A stretch of 6,564 nucleotides of DNA from Kiritimatiellia bacterium (GTDB lineage: Bacteria > Verrucomicrobiota > Kiritimatiellia > JAAZAB01): NCBI GenBank assembly GCA_018400335.1, contig JAGYMT010000105.1:1-6564 (forward strand), given 5' to 3'. Positions 1 through 6,481 of the stretch are shown piece after piece; the stretch's first letter is position 1; every line of letters begins with the position of its first letter. The position numbers and the translations under genes are program-made. The notes under the pieces are model-generated. The model had not been told where the DNA came from. It did no database searches and worked only from the letters and a program-made list of their open reading frames with translations.

Positions 1-1
1 G

Positions 2-1042
2 GCAGTCACGATAGACGTCGACGTGGTGATCGGCAGTCTCGTGATCACCAACTGCACGCGAACGATCGGATTCAAGCAGGGCGACGCGGTCGGGATGGAA
101 ATCGGAGGCGATTTGTATCTCGGCTCGGGCGCGACGATTCTTTGCCGGTATGTATCCACGGGCGGCGAAGGAACAGGCCGCGTGATCACGGTGAGCGGGA
201 ATGCGACCGTCAAGGGTACGATCAGCGCCGATGGGCAGGGGTTTCCAACGGCCAAGGGTCCCGGTTACGCGGGGAATAACCCCGGCGGAACCCATGGCGG
301 GCAGGGCGGCAGAAGCACGGCCGCGGTCTACGGGTCTCTTGCGGGACCCAGCGCTCTGGGGTCGGGTGGATTCGATGCCTGGGGCGGCGGCGCGATTAGT
401 CTGATTGTGGGCGGAGGGCTGAATCTGGACGGGACTATTCGCGCCGATGGAGCAACAGCGTATTGGACAGGGGGCGCGGGGGGCAGTGTTTGGGTCAGGT
501 CCGATGCGTTTGGCGGGAACGGAACCATTCGCGCCAATGGCGGAAGACGCGACGATAATTCAAAGCAGCCAGGCGGAGGTGGTCGCCTTTGCGTTGAATA
601 TAAATCAAGTTCATTCACCGGTTCCTTGTTGGTAAATGGAAACACGGCCGCCACGACTCCCAGCAGGCCGGGAAGCATAAGCGTGCTCGAATTGCCGCCG
701 TTCTCTTCCATTGAGAGCCATTATTCCGTAACAGGTAATAACAACGGCGTGCGCATCACTCGCGTGATGCAGACATCCGGCCACCCGCGCAGACTGCGCT
801 GGGTTGAAGAATCAACCTATGTTGCTTCTTCCAATCAGCTTGATAATGTGGTCACCTATACGCTCACCGGGCTGACGCCGGACATGGAATATCTCGTTTT
901 CGTTGACGATGTCCTTGTGTTCACGGGGGATAGTGATGAGAATGGACGTCTCACTGGCGTTTCAGTGAGCCTCGCGGGCGGACCGCGGACGATTCTGCTG
1001 CAACCGAACCCGCCCCGCGGCACGGTGATGATTTTCAGATGA
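2..1042 (+). CDS. Glycine-rich repeat surface/extracellular protein, 5'-truncated
   Basis: The frame is open from the left edge (codon at 2) to TGA 1040-1042, so the true start and any signal peptide lie outside the window. The GTG at 23 is only an internal candidate. Counting from that codon, residues 1-200 are a low-complexity beta-type region with three related units, GTISADG (65-71), GTIRADG (137-143) and GTIRANG (167-173), separated by Gly/Ser/Asn-rich loops. Residues about 225-339 form a different, less glycine-rich C-terminal module with a hydrophobic strand pattern (YLVFVDDVLVF at 290-300) that looks like a beta-sandwich. Such repeats are known from large secreted proteins of PVC-type bacteria, where they probably fold as beta-helices or adhesin-like stalks. 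No PEP-CTERM or LPXTG-like sorting signal is visible at the C-terminus. The next gene follows after 41 bases with no clear terminator, so co-transcription is possible. The exact function is not recognised. Confidence 0.75.
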   Translation, partial: AVTIDVDVVIGSLVITNCTRTIGFKQGDAVGMEIGGDLYLGSGATILCRYVSTGGEGTGRVITVSGNATVKGTISADGQGFPTAKGPGYAGNNPGGTHGGQGGRSTAAVYGSLAGPSALGSGGFDAWGGGAISLIVGGGLNLDGTIRADGATAYWTGGAGGSVWVRSDAFGGNGTIRANGGRRDDNSKQPGGGGRLCVEYKSSSFTGSLLVNGNTAATTPSRPGSISVLELPPFSSIESHYSVTGNNNGVRITRVMQTSGHPRRLRWVEESTYVASSNQLDNVVTYTLTGLTPDMEYLVFVDDVLVFTGDSDENGRLTGVSVSLAGGPRTILLQPNPPRGTVMIFR

Positions 1043-1070
1043 TTTCCAGTTCGTTGATCCATGGCTTCAT

Positions 1071-1075
1071 GAGGT
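1071..1075 (+). promoter_or_regulatory. Ribosome binding site of the URO-D-like gene
   Basis: GAGGT lies 8 bases before ATG 1084. This spacing favours 1084 over the adjacent in-frame ATG 1087, though the two differ by only one residue. Confidence 0.6.
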
Positions 1076-1083
1076 AAATTACA

Positions 1084-2145
1084 ATGATGACATCTCGCGA
1101 AAACGTCAAGGCTTGCATCACTTTCAATCATCCGGACCGGGTTCCTCGAGATCTATGGCTTCTGCCCTGGTCCGAGTGTCACTACCCGGATGAAATAGCC
1201 GCAATCCTGCGCCGGTTTCCGTCGGATTTTTCCGCTCCGCCCATGCCTTACCATTCATCATCCGTGTCTCGCGGCGATCCCTACGCAGCCGGTGCGTTCA
1301 CCGACGAGTGGGGCTGCCGATTCGTGAATATCCATCCCGGCCTTTTCGGAGAGGTCAAGGAACCGATTATCGCGAATCTCTCCGACGGCAAGACGATTCA
1401 ACCGCCCTATGAAACGCTTCCTTCCGACATCGGTTCGGCGCGCGACGTGGTCAATCGTTTTTGCGGCTCGGTGGAAACCTTCACGCGCGCGCCGTGCGCC
1501 ACAAGGATATGGGAGCGGCATCAGTTCCTGCGCGGCACCGAGAACGCCATGATCGACGTGATGGATCCCGATGAGGGCGCGGAACGGCTGCTGCAAATCA
1601 TACACCAGTTCAACTTGAAGGAGCTGGAGTTTTGGACGGCCACGGATGTTGACGGCATTTGCATGTACGATGACTGGGGAAGCCAGACCTCGCTCCTTAT
1701 TCCGCCTCGAATCTGGCGTGATCTCTTCAAGCCGCTTTACAGGGAATACTGCGAGCTTGCGCACTCGCGTGGAAAATTCATGTTTATGCACTCCGACGGC
1801 TGCATAACCGAGATATATCCCGACCTGGTCGAAATCGGAATTGATGCGCTCAATTCCCAGCTTGCATGCATGGATTTGCGGAAACTGGCGGAACTCGCCA
1901 GGGGCCGCATGACTTTCTGGGGCGAGGTGGACCGGCAGCGCGTCCTGTGCGCGCAGGATACGGAAGTAGCGCGTCGCGAGGTTCGCCGGATCGCCGAAGC
2001 TCTTTACGATCCGGCCGGCGGGATCATCGCACAGCTTGAGTTCGGAGCGGGAGCCCTGCCGGCCGCCGTTGAAACGGTGTTCGATGAATGGGAACGGGTT
2101 GATTCCGCAAATAATAGGCCAAGAAAAGGAGAATCCATTTTTTGA
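1084..2145 (+). CDS. Uroporphyrinogen decarboxylase (URO-D/MtaA-fold) family protein, divergent
   Basis: The 353-residue product has the length and motif order of the URO-D-like family that includes HemE and the corrinoid methyltransferases MtaA/MtbA/CmuA. Visible marks are NHPDRVPRDLW (15-25), DEWG (74-77), DDWGSQ (196-201) followed by a PP-x-x-W segment, HSDG (236-239) and WGEVDRQ (279-285), all typical of the environmental URO-D-like subgroup with a TIM-barrel fold. It is not HemE: the N-terminal RQAGR-type substrate motif is absent. It also departs from zinc-dependent MtaA/MtbA, because the HxC ligand pair is replaced by His236-Ser-Asp238 and no Cys occurs in the C-terminal segment 311-330 where the last ligand is expected. 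No signal peptide is seen, so it is probably cytosolic. Its stop overlaps the start of the rhamnosidase gene (TGATG), implying translational coupling and a shared pathway. It could be a methyl transfer or a decarboxylase-like step on a sugar or aglycone. Family assignment is strong, reaction unknown. Confidence 0.88.
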   Translation: MMTSRENVKACITFNHPDRVPRDLWLLPWSECHYPDEIAAILRRFPSDFSAPPMPYHSSSVSRGDPYAAGAFTDEWGCRFVNIHPGLFGEVKEPIIANLSDGKTIQPPYETLPSDIGSARDVVNRFCGSVETFTRAPCATRIWERHQFLRGTENAMIDVMDPDEGAERLLQIIHQFNLKELEFWTATDVDGICMYDDWGSQTSLLIPPRIWRDLFKPLYREYCELAHSRGKFMFMHSDGCITEIYPDLVEIGIDALNSQLACMDLRKLAELARGRMTFWGEVDRQRVLCAQDTEVARREVRRIAEALYDPAGGIIAQLEFGAGALPAAVETVFDEWERVDSANNRPRKGESIF

Positions 2146-2147
2146 TG
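2126..2147 (+). promoter_or_regulatory. Ribosome binding site and TGATG overlap at the start of the rhamnosidase gene
   Basis: AAGGAG (2126-2131) sits inside the end of the upstream gene, 10 bases before TTG 2142 and 13 bases before ATG 2145. The upstream TGA (2143-2145) shares its last A with ATG 2145, the classic arrangement for termination-reinitiation. ATG 2145 is preferred for codon type and overlap. TTG 2142 remains possible and would add one residue. Confidence 0.6.
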
Positions 2148-4838
2148 AATAATGACGCTGCATCATCGGCTCCCTGTCGGACGAGAACAAACGGCCTGGA
2201 TAATCCGTTGGGCATAGATACGCCGCGGCCGGTGTTTTCGTGGGTTAATACGAGTTCGCGCCGCGGCGCGCGGCAGTCGGCGGCGCAAATCGTTGTGGAA
2301 ACGAATCCGCCGGCTGGAGGGTCGGCAGTGGCTTGGGATTCCGGGAAAATGGCCACGGAAGATGTGGCCATGCGGTATGCCGGTCGGCAACTGAATTGTC
2401 GCGACCGCATGGTCTGGCGCGTCCGTGCATGGAACGAGGCGGATGAACCCGGCGAGTGGAGCGAGCCCTCTTTTTTTGAAATGGGGCTTTGGGGCGCAAG
2501 CGAATGGAAGGGATGGTGGATCGGGTCCATGTCCATGCTCGCGCCTCTTTTTCGCTGTCCGTTCCGGTTGAAAGGCGCGCTGTCGGACGCGCGCCGCGCC
2601 AGGCTTTACACCACCGCGGCGGGCTATCAGGAGCCGCGACTGAACGGGCGGAAGGTCGGCGACCAGGTTTTGTCGCCGGACTATACCGATTTCACGCAAA
2701 GGATTTCGTACGCAGCTCTCGACGTCGGAGCGATGCTCCTGAATGGCGATAATGTCCTTGGCATGATGCTGGGCGGAGGTTGGTTCGAGCGCAATTTCTA
2801 CGGTCCGCCCCAGTTTCGATGTCGGCTTGAAATCAGCTATTCCGACGGTTCCTTACAGGTAATTGGGGAGAATTACGAGGAGTGGCGGGCGAGTCCGGGT
2901 CCGTGGCTGGAGCGCGATATAATCCACGGCGAGCATTATGACGCGCGACTCGAACAACCAGGATGGGATATGCCCGGCTTCGATGAGGGCGCGCGCTGGT
3001 TTCAAGCCTTGCGGGCGCAGACACTGCCCGACTCCACCCAAACTCATGCTTCCGGGCGGCCCGTCGGACCGCGCTCGCCACCCATCAGGGTGACGCAGGA
3101 GTTGATACCGGTTGCTTCATGGAATTCGGGAAAACGCGGGAGAGTTTTTGATTTCGGACAGAACTTTGCCGGATGGACGCGCCTGCGCTGCCGCGGCGCG
3201 GCCGGGACAACCATAACGCTGCGTCATGCCGAGCTCATCAATCCGGATGGAACTATCAATCAAATAACCTGTCACGACGCGCGGAATACCGATCATTACG
3301 TCCTGAAGGGCGGCGAGTCCGAGGAGTGGGAGCCCCGATTCACCTACCACGGATTCAGATACGTTCATGTCGAATCCGACCCCGTTGTTCCATCTGACTT
3401 GACCGTCGCGGGACGGGTGGTTCATTCCGACCTTCCTCGACGTGGACGCTGGGCTTGTTCCAATGAGCGCTTGAACCGTCTGTTTCAATGCGTGGACTGG
3501 ACATTGCGCGGCAATATGATGAGCGTTTTCACCGACTGTCCGCAGCGCGGAGAGCGGCAGGGCTGGCTCGGCGACGGACATCTTGTCGGCGACACCTTGC
3601 TTCATCATTTCGATGCCGGCGCGTTTCTAGCGAAATGGCTGGAAGACATCAGGGAGACTCAGGGCGAGCAGGGTAACCGCTGGTCACCCCAGGCTCCGGC
3701 GTGGGGCATGGATGGAAAACGCGGCGCGATGCGGCGCCTTTCCGCGGATCACCAGGCGGATGCCGTGTGGACCGCCGCGGGGACTCTCATTCCGTGGCAA
3801 CTGTATCTGTATAACGGGGATCGGTGCATCATCGAGGATCATTATCCGGCGATCGCTGATAATCTTGCTTTTCTCGCGAGTCGTCTCGATTCGGGACTTG
3901 TGCCCTTCTGCTCTTTTGGCGACTGGTTGTTCGTCGGGTTTGAGAAGGAGAAAGACCCTGCCGATAAAACGGCGCTAGCGACGGCGTTTTTCATACACCA
4001 GTGCCGAGTGTCCGCGCGAATGGCCGCGGCGCTGGGACAGCCTGGCGATGAGGCGCGCTTCCTGAGTTGGGCGGATGAATGCGCCTCGGCGATGCGTGCG
4101 CGCTTTTACAGGAAGCAGCTTGCGACTTTCGGCGGCCAGACGCTCGACGCCGTGGCGCTGGCGTTCGATATCGCCGAAGAGTCGGAGCGCGAGAGAATCA
4201 CCGGGCAATTGGTTCGGGACATTCGCGAACGCTGTGACGGACATCTTCGAACAGGATTTGTCGGCACGAAATATCTGCTTGAGGCGTTATCCGCCGGAGG
4301 GCGCGCGGATGTCGCCTGGGAAGTTGTTACCGCGCCGGGTTATCCGGGATGGATGCGATTGCTCGACTCCGGCCTTACGACAATCCCTGAGCGCTGGGAT
4401 TTTTATCCAATGAACGATTTCGGTTCCTTTAATCACGCCACGTTCGGCGTGGTGAGCTTGTGGATGTTTCGCTGGCTTGCCGGAATTCGAGTTGATCCGG
4501 AAGCGCCTGGCTACCGGAGATTCGTTTTCGCCCCCAATCCGGTCGGCGATCTCACATGGTGCGAGGCTGTTCTCGATACCGTGCGCGGGACCGTGAAAAC
4601 GAGATGGGAGCGCGTCTCTAACGGTTGGCGTTTTGAGCTGATCGTGCCACAGGGCAGTGAATGCGAGCTTATTCTTCCGGATGAGGCCGGGGCGGGCGGT
4701 GATGTCCGCTGCGATGGGATTCCTCTGGGATCGAAAGGCTGTCCGGGGCGCGCCGCCGCTGAATCCGGGAGTGGACGAAATGTCGTGCTTTTCTCCTCAG
4801 GGTCCTGCGTTATTGAGTCCGCAAAGAGGAGCTGTTAG
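2145..4838 (+). CDS. Alpha-L-rhamnosidase, glycoside hydrolase family 78
   Basis: The 897-residue protein hydrolyses terminal alpha-L-rhamnose from polysaccharide side chains or glycosides (EC 3.2.1.40, inferred from family). Counting from ATG 2145, it opens with the usual GH78 N-terminal Ig-like domain (NPLGIDTPRPVFSW, 20-33). A carbohydrate-binding beta domain with NGRKVG (167-172) follows, then a second beta-sandwich with DFGQNFAGW (336-344) and HGFRYVHV (402-409). The alpha/alpha barrel spans about 435-785 and a small C-terminal beta domain ends the chain. The barrel carries DCPQRGERQGWLGD (464-477), whose Glu470 is the expected general acid and whose Asp464 and Asp477 bind substrate. FGDW lies at 591-594. 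TTIPERWD (745-752) holds Glu749 as the expected base, and FNHATFG (762-768) follows. All key residues are present, so activity is likely. No signal peptide is visible, suggesting a cytosolic enzyme acting on imported oligosaccharides or glycosides. It is translationally coupled to the URO-D-like gene. Confidence 0.95.
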   Translation: MNNDAASSAPCRTRTNGLDNPLGIDTPRPVFSWVNTSSRRGARQSAAQIVVETNPPAGGSAVAWDSGKMATEDVAMRYAGRQLNCRDRMVWRVRAWNEADEPGEWSEPSFFEMGLWGASEWKGWWIGSMSMLAPLFRCPFRLKGALSDARRARLYTTAAGYQEPRLNGRKVGDQVLSPDYTDFTQRISYAALDVGAMLLNGDNVLGMMLGGGWFERNFYGPPQFRCRLEISYSDGSLQVIGENYEEWRASPGPWLERDIIHGEHYDARLEQPGWDMPGFDEGARWFQALRAQTLPDSTQTHASGRPVGPRSPPIRVTQELIPVASWNSGKRGRVFDFGQNFAGWTRLRCRGAAGTTITLRHAELINPDGTINQITCHDARNTDHYVLKGGESEEWEPRFTYHGFRYVHVESDPVVPSDLTVAGRVVHSDLPRRGRWACSNERLNRLFQCVDWTLRGNMMSVFTDCPQRGERQGWLGDGHLVGDTLLHHFDAGAFLAKWLEDIRETQGEQGNRWSPQAPAWGMDGKRGAMRRLSADHQADAVWTAAGTLIPWQLYLYNGDRCIIEDHYPAIADNLAFLASRLDSGLVPFCSFGDWLFVGFEKEKDPADKTALATAFFIHQCRVSARMAAALGQPGDEARFLSWADECASAMRARFYRKQLATFGGQTLDAVALAFDIAEESERERITGQLVRDIRERCDGHLRTGFVGTKYLLEALSAGGRADVAWEVVTAPGYPGWMRLLDSGLTTIPERWDFYPMNDFGSFNHATFGVVSLWMFRWLAGIRVDPEAPGYRRFVFAPNPVGDLTWCEAVLDTVRGTVKTRWERVSNGWRFELIVPQGSECELILPDEAGAGGDVRCDGIPLGSKGCPGRAAAESGSGRNVVLFSSGSCVIESAKRSC

Positions 4839-4843
4839 CTCCT
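4827..4843. terminator. Candidate two-way terminator hairpin between convergent genes
   Basis: AGGAGCT (4827-4833), loop GTT, AGCTCCT (4837-4843) form a perfect 7-bp stem. The rhamnosidase stop TAG (4836-4838) lies at the loop and right-arm boundary, and the aminotransferase stop TAA (4869-4867) is 23 bases away on the other strand. The trailing T-tracts are poor (TTAA on +, CTCTTTG on -), so termination strength is doubtful, but the position between convergent genes fits the role. Confidence 0.4.
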
Positions 4844-4866
4844 TAACCTGCATCCTTCGTCATCCA

Positions 4867-6105
4867 TTAGTCGATGAGCGCGGCGGCATTGGCCGCCACC
4901 TTTGCGACGATTTCGCCGATTGTCTCTATGACGCCGCCGTCGAAAGCCAGCAATTGGTGCGACAGGGACACGGCATGATTTGTACCCGCGTTTTCCGTCA
5001 CGGGGCACGAATTTCCCCTGGCAATACGATAGCTGCCCGGCGCTGAATTATAGAGCCTATGGCGGTACACTGGGCCGTAAGTTCCTCCGCATGGCAGGCC
5101 CTCCGCGGCGATGGCCTGCTGTAGGCGCGCTGTCGGAATCTCAGCCGCCGCGCCTCGGTCGAAGATCAAGATGATAGCGTAGTAGCCCTGCGGCGAAGCT
5201 TCTTTACCCCTCGCCTGGATGCGCACTTCATCCGAGTCCGCAAGCCTTTTGCTGAGAATAGACGCCGAGGCTTCATATTTCGCGATCAGATCATCGAGAC
5301 CAGCAAGCTGCTCCAGCAAGATGCCCGCCTGAAAAGCCGTGCATCGGAAATTATGACATAGCAAGCCGGGCGGCGGACCGGCATCCACCTGACCCTGTTT
5401 CATGCCACGCGCGTAGCCTATATGCTTGAGACGGTAAAGCCGCTCGGCCAGACTGTCGTCGTTTGTCAGGCAGATGCCGCCTTCGCCGCTGGATAGTGTC
5501 TTGGACTGTTGAAAGCTGAAGGAGCCAATGTCGCCCCAGCTACCGACGCCGCGGTCGCGCCACTTGCCGCCCTGCATGTGGGCGCAGTCCTCTATGACGG
5601 GCAGCCCGTACTCGCGACCTATTGCGAGAATCGCGTCGAGGTTGGCTATCGAACCGTAGATATGAACCGGCATGATGGCCTTTGTCGCGGGTGTTATTGC
5701 GGCGCGGAGTTCTTCCGGGTCGAGGCAGAGAGTGTTCGGCTCGATGTCAACGAATACTGGCGTGGCACCAACGTAGTGTACGGCCATTGCCGTGGCCATC
5801 CATGTCAGACCAGGCACTACAACCTCATCGCCAGGTCCGACATTCAGCGCGGCCAGCGCGCATTCCAGCGTCACGGTCCCGTTGGCCATGAAGATTCCGT
5901 GTCTGGCGCCGTGATAGTCCGCGAAAGCGCGTTCAAACTCCTGCTCGACGGGCGAGTTGAAAGACCACTGACGCGAGAAATAAATGTCGCGCAAACGGGA
6001 AGCCGTTTGCTCGGAGAGAGGCGGCCACGCCGACGCGCTCAAGGGTTGTTTGAAAACCGGATTTCCGCCGAGAAGTGCCAGTGTCGCTGATGCTTTTGAT
6101 GCCAT
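4867..6105 (-). CDS. DegT/DnrJ/EryC1/StrS family PLP-dependent aminotransferase
   Basis: The 412-residue enzyme is expected to move an amino group, usually from glutamate or glutamine, to a keto-sugar or keto-cyclitol using pyridoxal phosphate. Counting from ATG 6105: an N-terminal LALLGGNPVF segment (9-18) typical of the subgroup; ANGTVTLECAL (74-84) for cofactor phosphate binding; EDCAH (172-176) with Asp173 facing the pyridine nitrogen; SFSFQQSKTLSSGEGG (195-210) with Lys202 as the Schiff-base lysine; and NFRCTAFQAGI (252-262). Full length and all core motifs indicate a working enzyme. The QQSKTLSSGEGG signature resembles aminocyclitol and amino-sugar aminotransferases (StsC-like, AHBA-synthase-like), but the substrate cannot be fixed from sequence. 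The start was chosen at ATG 6105 because AGGAGG lies 6 bases upstream; an in-frame GTG at 6144 would include that Shine-Dalgarno within the coding region. No sugar-biosynthesis partner is visible. The gene is convergent with the rhamnosidase operon and likely a separate transcription unit. Confidence 0.95.
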   Translation of the reverse strand: MASKASATLALLGGNPVFKQPLSASAWPPLSEQTASRLRDIYFSRQWSFNSPVEQEFERAFADYHGARHGIFMANGTVTLECALAALNVGPGDEVVVPGLTWMATAMAVHYVGATPVFVDIEPNTLCLDPEELRAAITPATKAIMPVHIYGSIANLDAILAIGREYGLPVIEDCAHMQGGKWRDRGVGSWGDIGSFSFQQSKTLSSGEGGICLTNDDSLAERLYRLKHIGYARGMKQGQVDAGPPPGLLCHNFRCTAFQAGILLEQLAGLDDLIAKYEASASILSKRLADSDEVRIQARGKEASPQGYYAIILIFDRGAAAEIPTARLQQAIAAEGLPCGGTYGPVYRHRLYNSAPGSYRIARGNSCPVTENAGTNHAVSLSHQLLAFDGGVIETIGEIVAKVAANAAALID

Positions 6106-6111
6106 GCGCGT

Positions 6112-6117
6112 CCTCCT
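6112..6117 (-). promoter_or_regulatory. Strong ribosome binding site of the aminotransferase gene
   Basis: On the - strand AGGAGG (6117 to 6112) stands 6 bases before ATG 6105. It is a full Shine-Dalgarno match at ideal spacing and decides the start in favour of 6105 over GTG 6144. Confidence 0.85.
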
Positions 6118-6271
6118 GTTGAAATACAAACTCAATTCGATCACTCACCAGTTCAAGCATCGGTCTGGTTGATTGTAGGGCCTTCCATTCAATGCAAATG
6201 TGTTTATCGCAATAAATCGGCAATTGCAACTCTTTCTTCACCCTTTTTCCAGCTCTTTCTCGAAACATTTG

Positions 6272-6360
6272 ATAAGATCTCTTGCATTTAGCTCCCATGC
6301 ACATACTCTCTCTGACGTACCCGTTAAGTCGTGCGATTGCGTAAATGCAAGAGAACTTAT
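6272..6360. repeat. 19-bp inverted repeat pair with 51-base interior
   Basis: The left arm ATAAGATCTCTTGCATTTA (6272-6290) matches the reverse complement of the right arm TAAATGCAAGAGAACTTAT (6342-6360) at 18 of 19 positions; the single mismatch pairs 6277 with 6355. The 51 bases between are not obviously structured beyond GCAC (6299-6302) facing GTGC (6331-6334). No target-site duplication is visible outside the arms. The right arm covers most of the -10 box of the proposed - strand promoter. It could be a two-site operator, a long RNA stem-loop, or the ends of an 89-bp miniature element. Confidence 0.8.
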
Positions 6361-6386
6361 AACCCAATTCATAAAAAAGGTGTCAA
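6356..6386 (-). promoter_or_regulatory. Candidate sigma70-type promoter of the aminotransferase gene
   Basis: Reading the - strand, a perfect TTGACA -35 (6386-6381) is followed after 19 bases by TATAAG (6361-6356), or after 18 by TTATAA (6362-6357). Transcription would begin near 6349, leaving a leader of roughly 245 bases before ATG 6105. The spacer is slightly longer than the optimal 17. This is the best -35/-10 pair seen upstream of the gene. Confidence 0.5.
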
Positions 6387-6391
6387 GCAAA

Positions 6392-6409
6392 AAGACAGGG
6401 AAAAGACAG
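6392..6409 (-). promoter_or_regulatory. Pho-box-like direct repeat (two CTGTCTT units, 11-bp register)
   Basis: On the - strand CTGTCTT occurs at 6409-6403 and again at 6398-6392, exactly 11 bp apart, 5 bases upstream of the -35 box. Each unit agrees at 6 of 7 bases with the CTGTCAT unit of the PhoB recognition sequence, which is also arranged with an 11-bp period. A third unit in register would be CTTGACA, which overlaps the -35. Unlike classic Pho promoters, the box does not replace the -35, so binding by PhoB or another OmpR-type regulator is only a suggestion. Confidence 0.35.
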
Positions 6410-6413
6410 AAGA

Positions 6414-6419
6414 ATTATA
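6414..6419 (-). promoter_or_regulatory. Second - strand -10 consensus (TATAAT) without a good -35
   Basis: TATAAT reads perfectly on the - strand at 6419-6414. The best -35 at acceptable spacing is TTGCGG inside the GC hairpin, matching only 3 of 6. If active, its transcript would include the whole 19-bp inverted repeat. In AT-rich DNA a perfect hexamer alone is weak evidence. Confidence 0.2.
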
Positions 6420-6426
6420 GCCACAA

Positions 6427-6452
6427 AACCTGTCCCGCAAGGCGGGAAGGTT
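6427..6452. repeat. Bulged GC-rich hairpin
   Basis: AACCT (6427-6431) and TCCCGC (6433-6438) pair with GCGGGA (6442-6447) and AGGTT (6448-6452) around an AAG loop, leaving only G6432 bulged: 11 base pairs. On the - strand the stem runs into TTTT, so it could be a weak terminator for a gene entering from beyond 6564. A REP-like dispersed palindrome is equally possible; no second copy is in this window. Confidence 0.5.
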
Positions 6453-6481
6453 CAGAAACCCCATGTCTTGTAGCTTATAAT
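6451..6481 (+). promoter_or_regulatory. Candidate + strand promoter for a divergent gene
   Basis: A perfect TATAAT -10 (6476-6481) is preceded after 19 bases by TTCAGA (6451-6456), a 4-of-6 match to TTGACA. Transcription would start near 6488, about 57 bases before the possible ATG at 6545. The weak -35 and long spacer keep confidence low. Confidence 0.3.

Noticed and set aside
2..640. Repeated GC-rich words in the glycine-rich gene as a possible DNA repeat array or CRISPR
   Set aside because: The similarity is at protein level (GTI-x-A-D/N-G), unit lengths are irregular, and no identical direct repeats with uniform spacers occur. No CRISPR array was seen anywhere in the window.
1084..2145. 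Annotation as heme-pathway HemE uroporphyrinogen decarboxylase
   Set aside because: The conserved N-terminal RQAGR-type motif is missing and the sequence has the NHPDRVP and DDWGSQ marks of the environmental URO-D-like subgroup.
1258..2190. Long open frame (310 codons) on the - strand opposite the URO-D-like gene
   Set aside because: It is a shadow of a GC-rich gene with clear family motifs on the + strand. The antisense product shows no domain pattern.
6106..6144. Upstream GTG start (6144) adding 13 residues to the aminotransferase
   Set aside because: The extension would contain the AGGAGG ribosome binding site as coding sequence, and family members begin close to the LALLGG segment, matching ATG 6105.
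5933..6367. Open frame of 144 codons on the - strand overlapping the start of the aminotransferase gene
   Set aside because: Its 3' part lies in another frame of the well-supported DegT-type gene and its 5' part covers the presumed leader and the inverted repeat. No family is recognisable.
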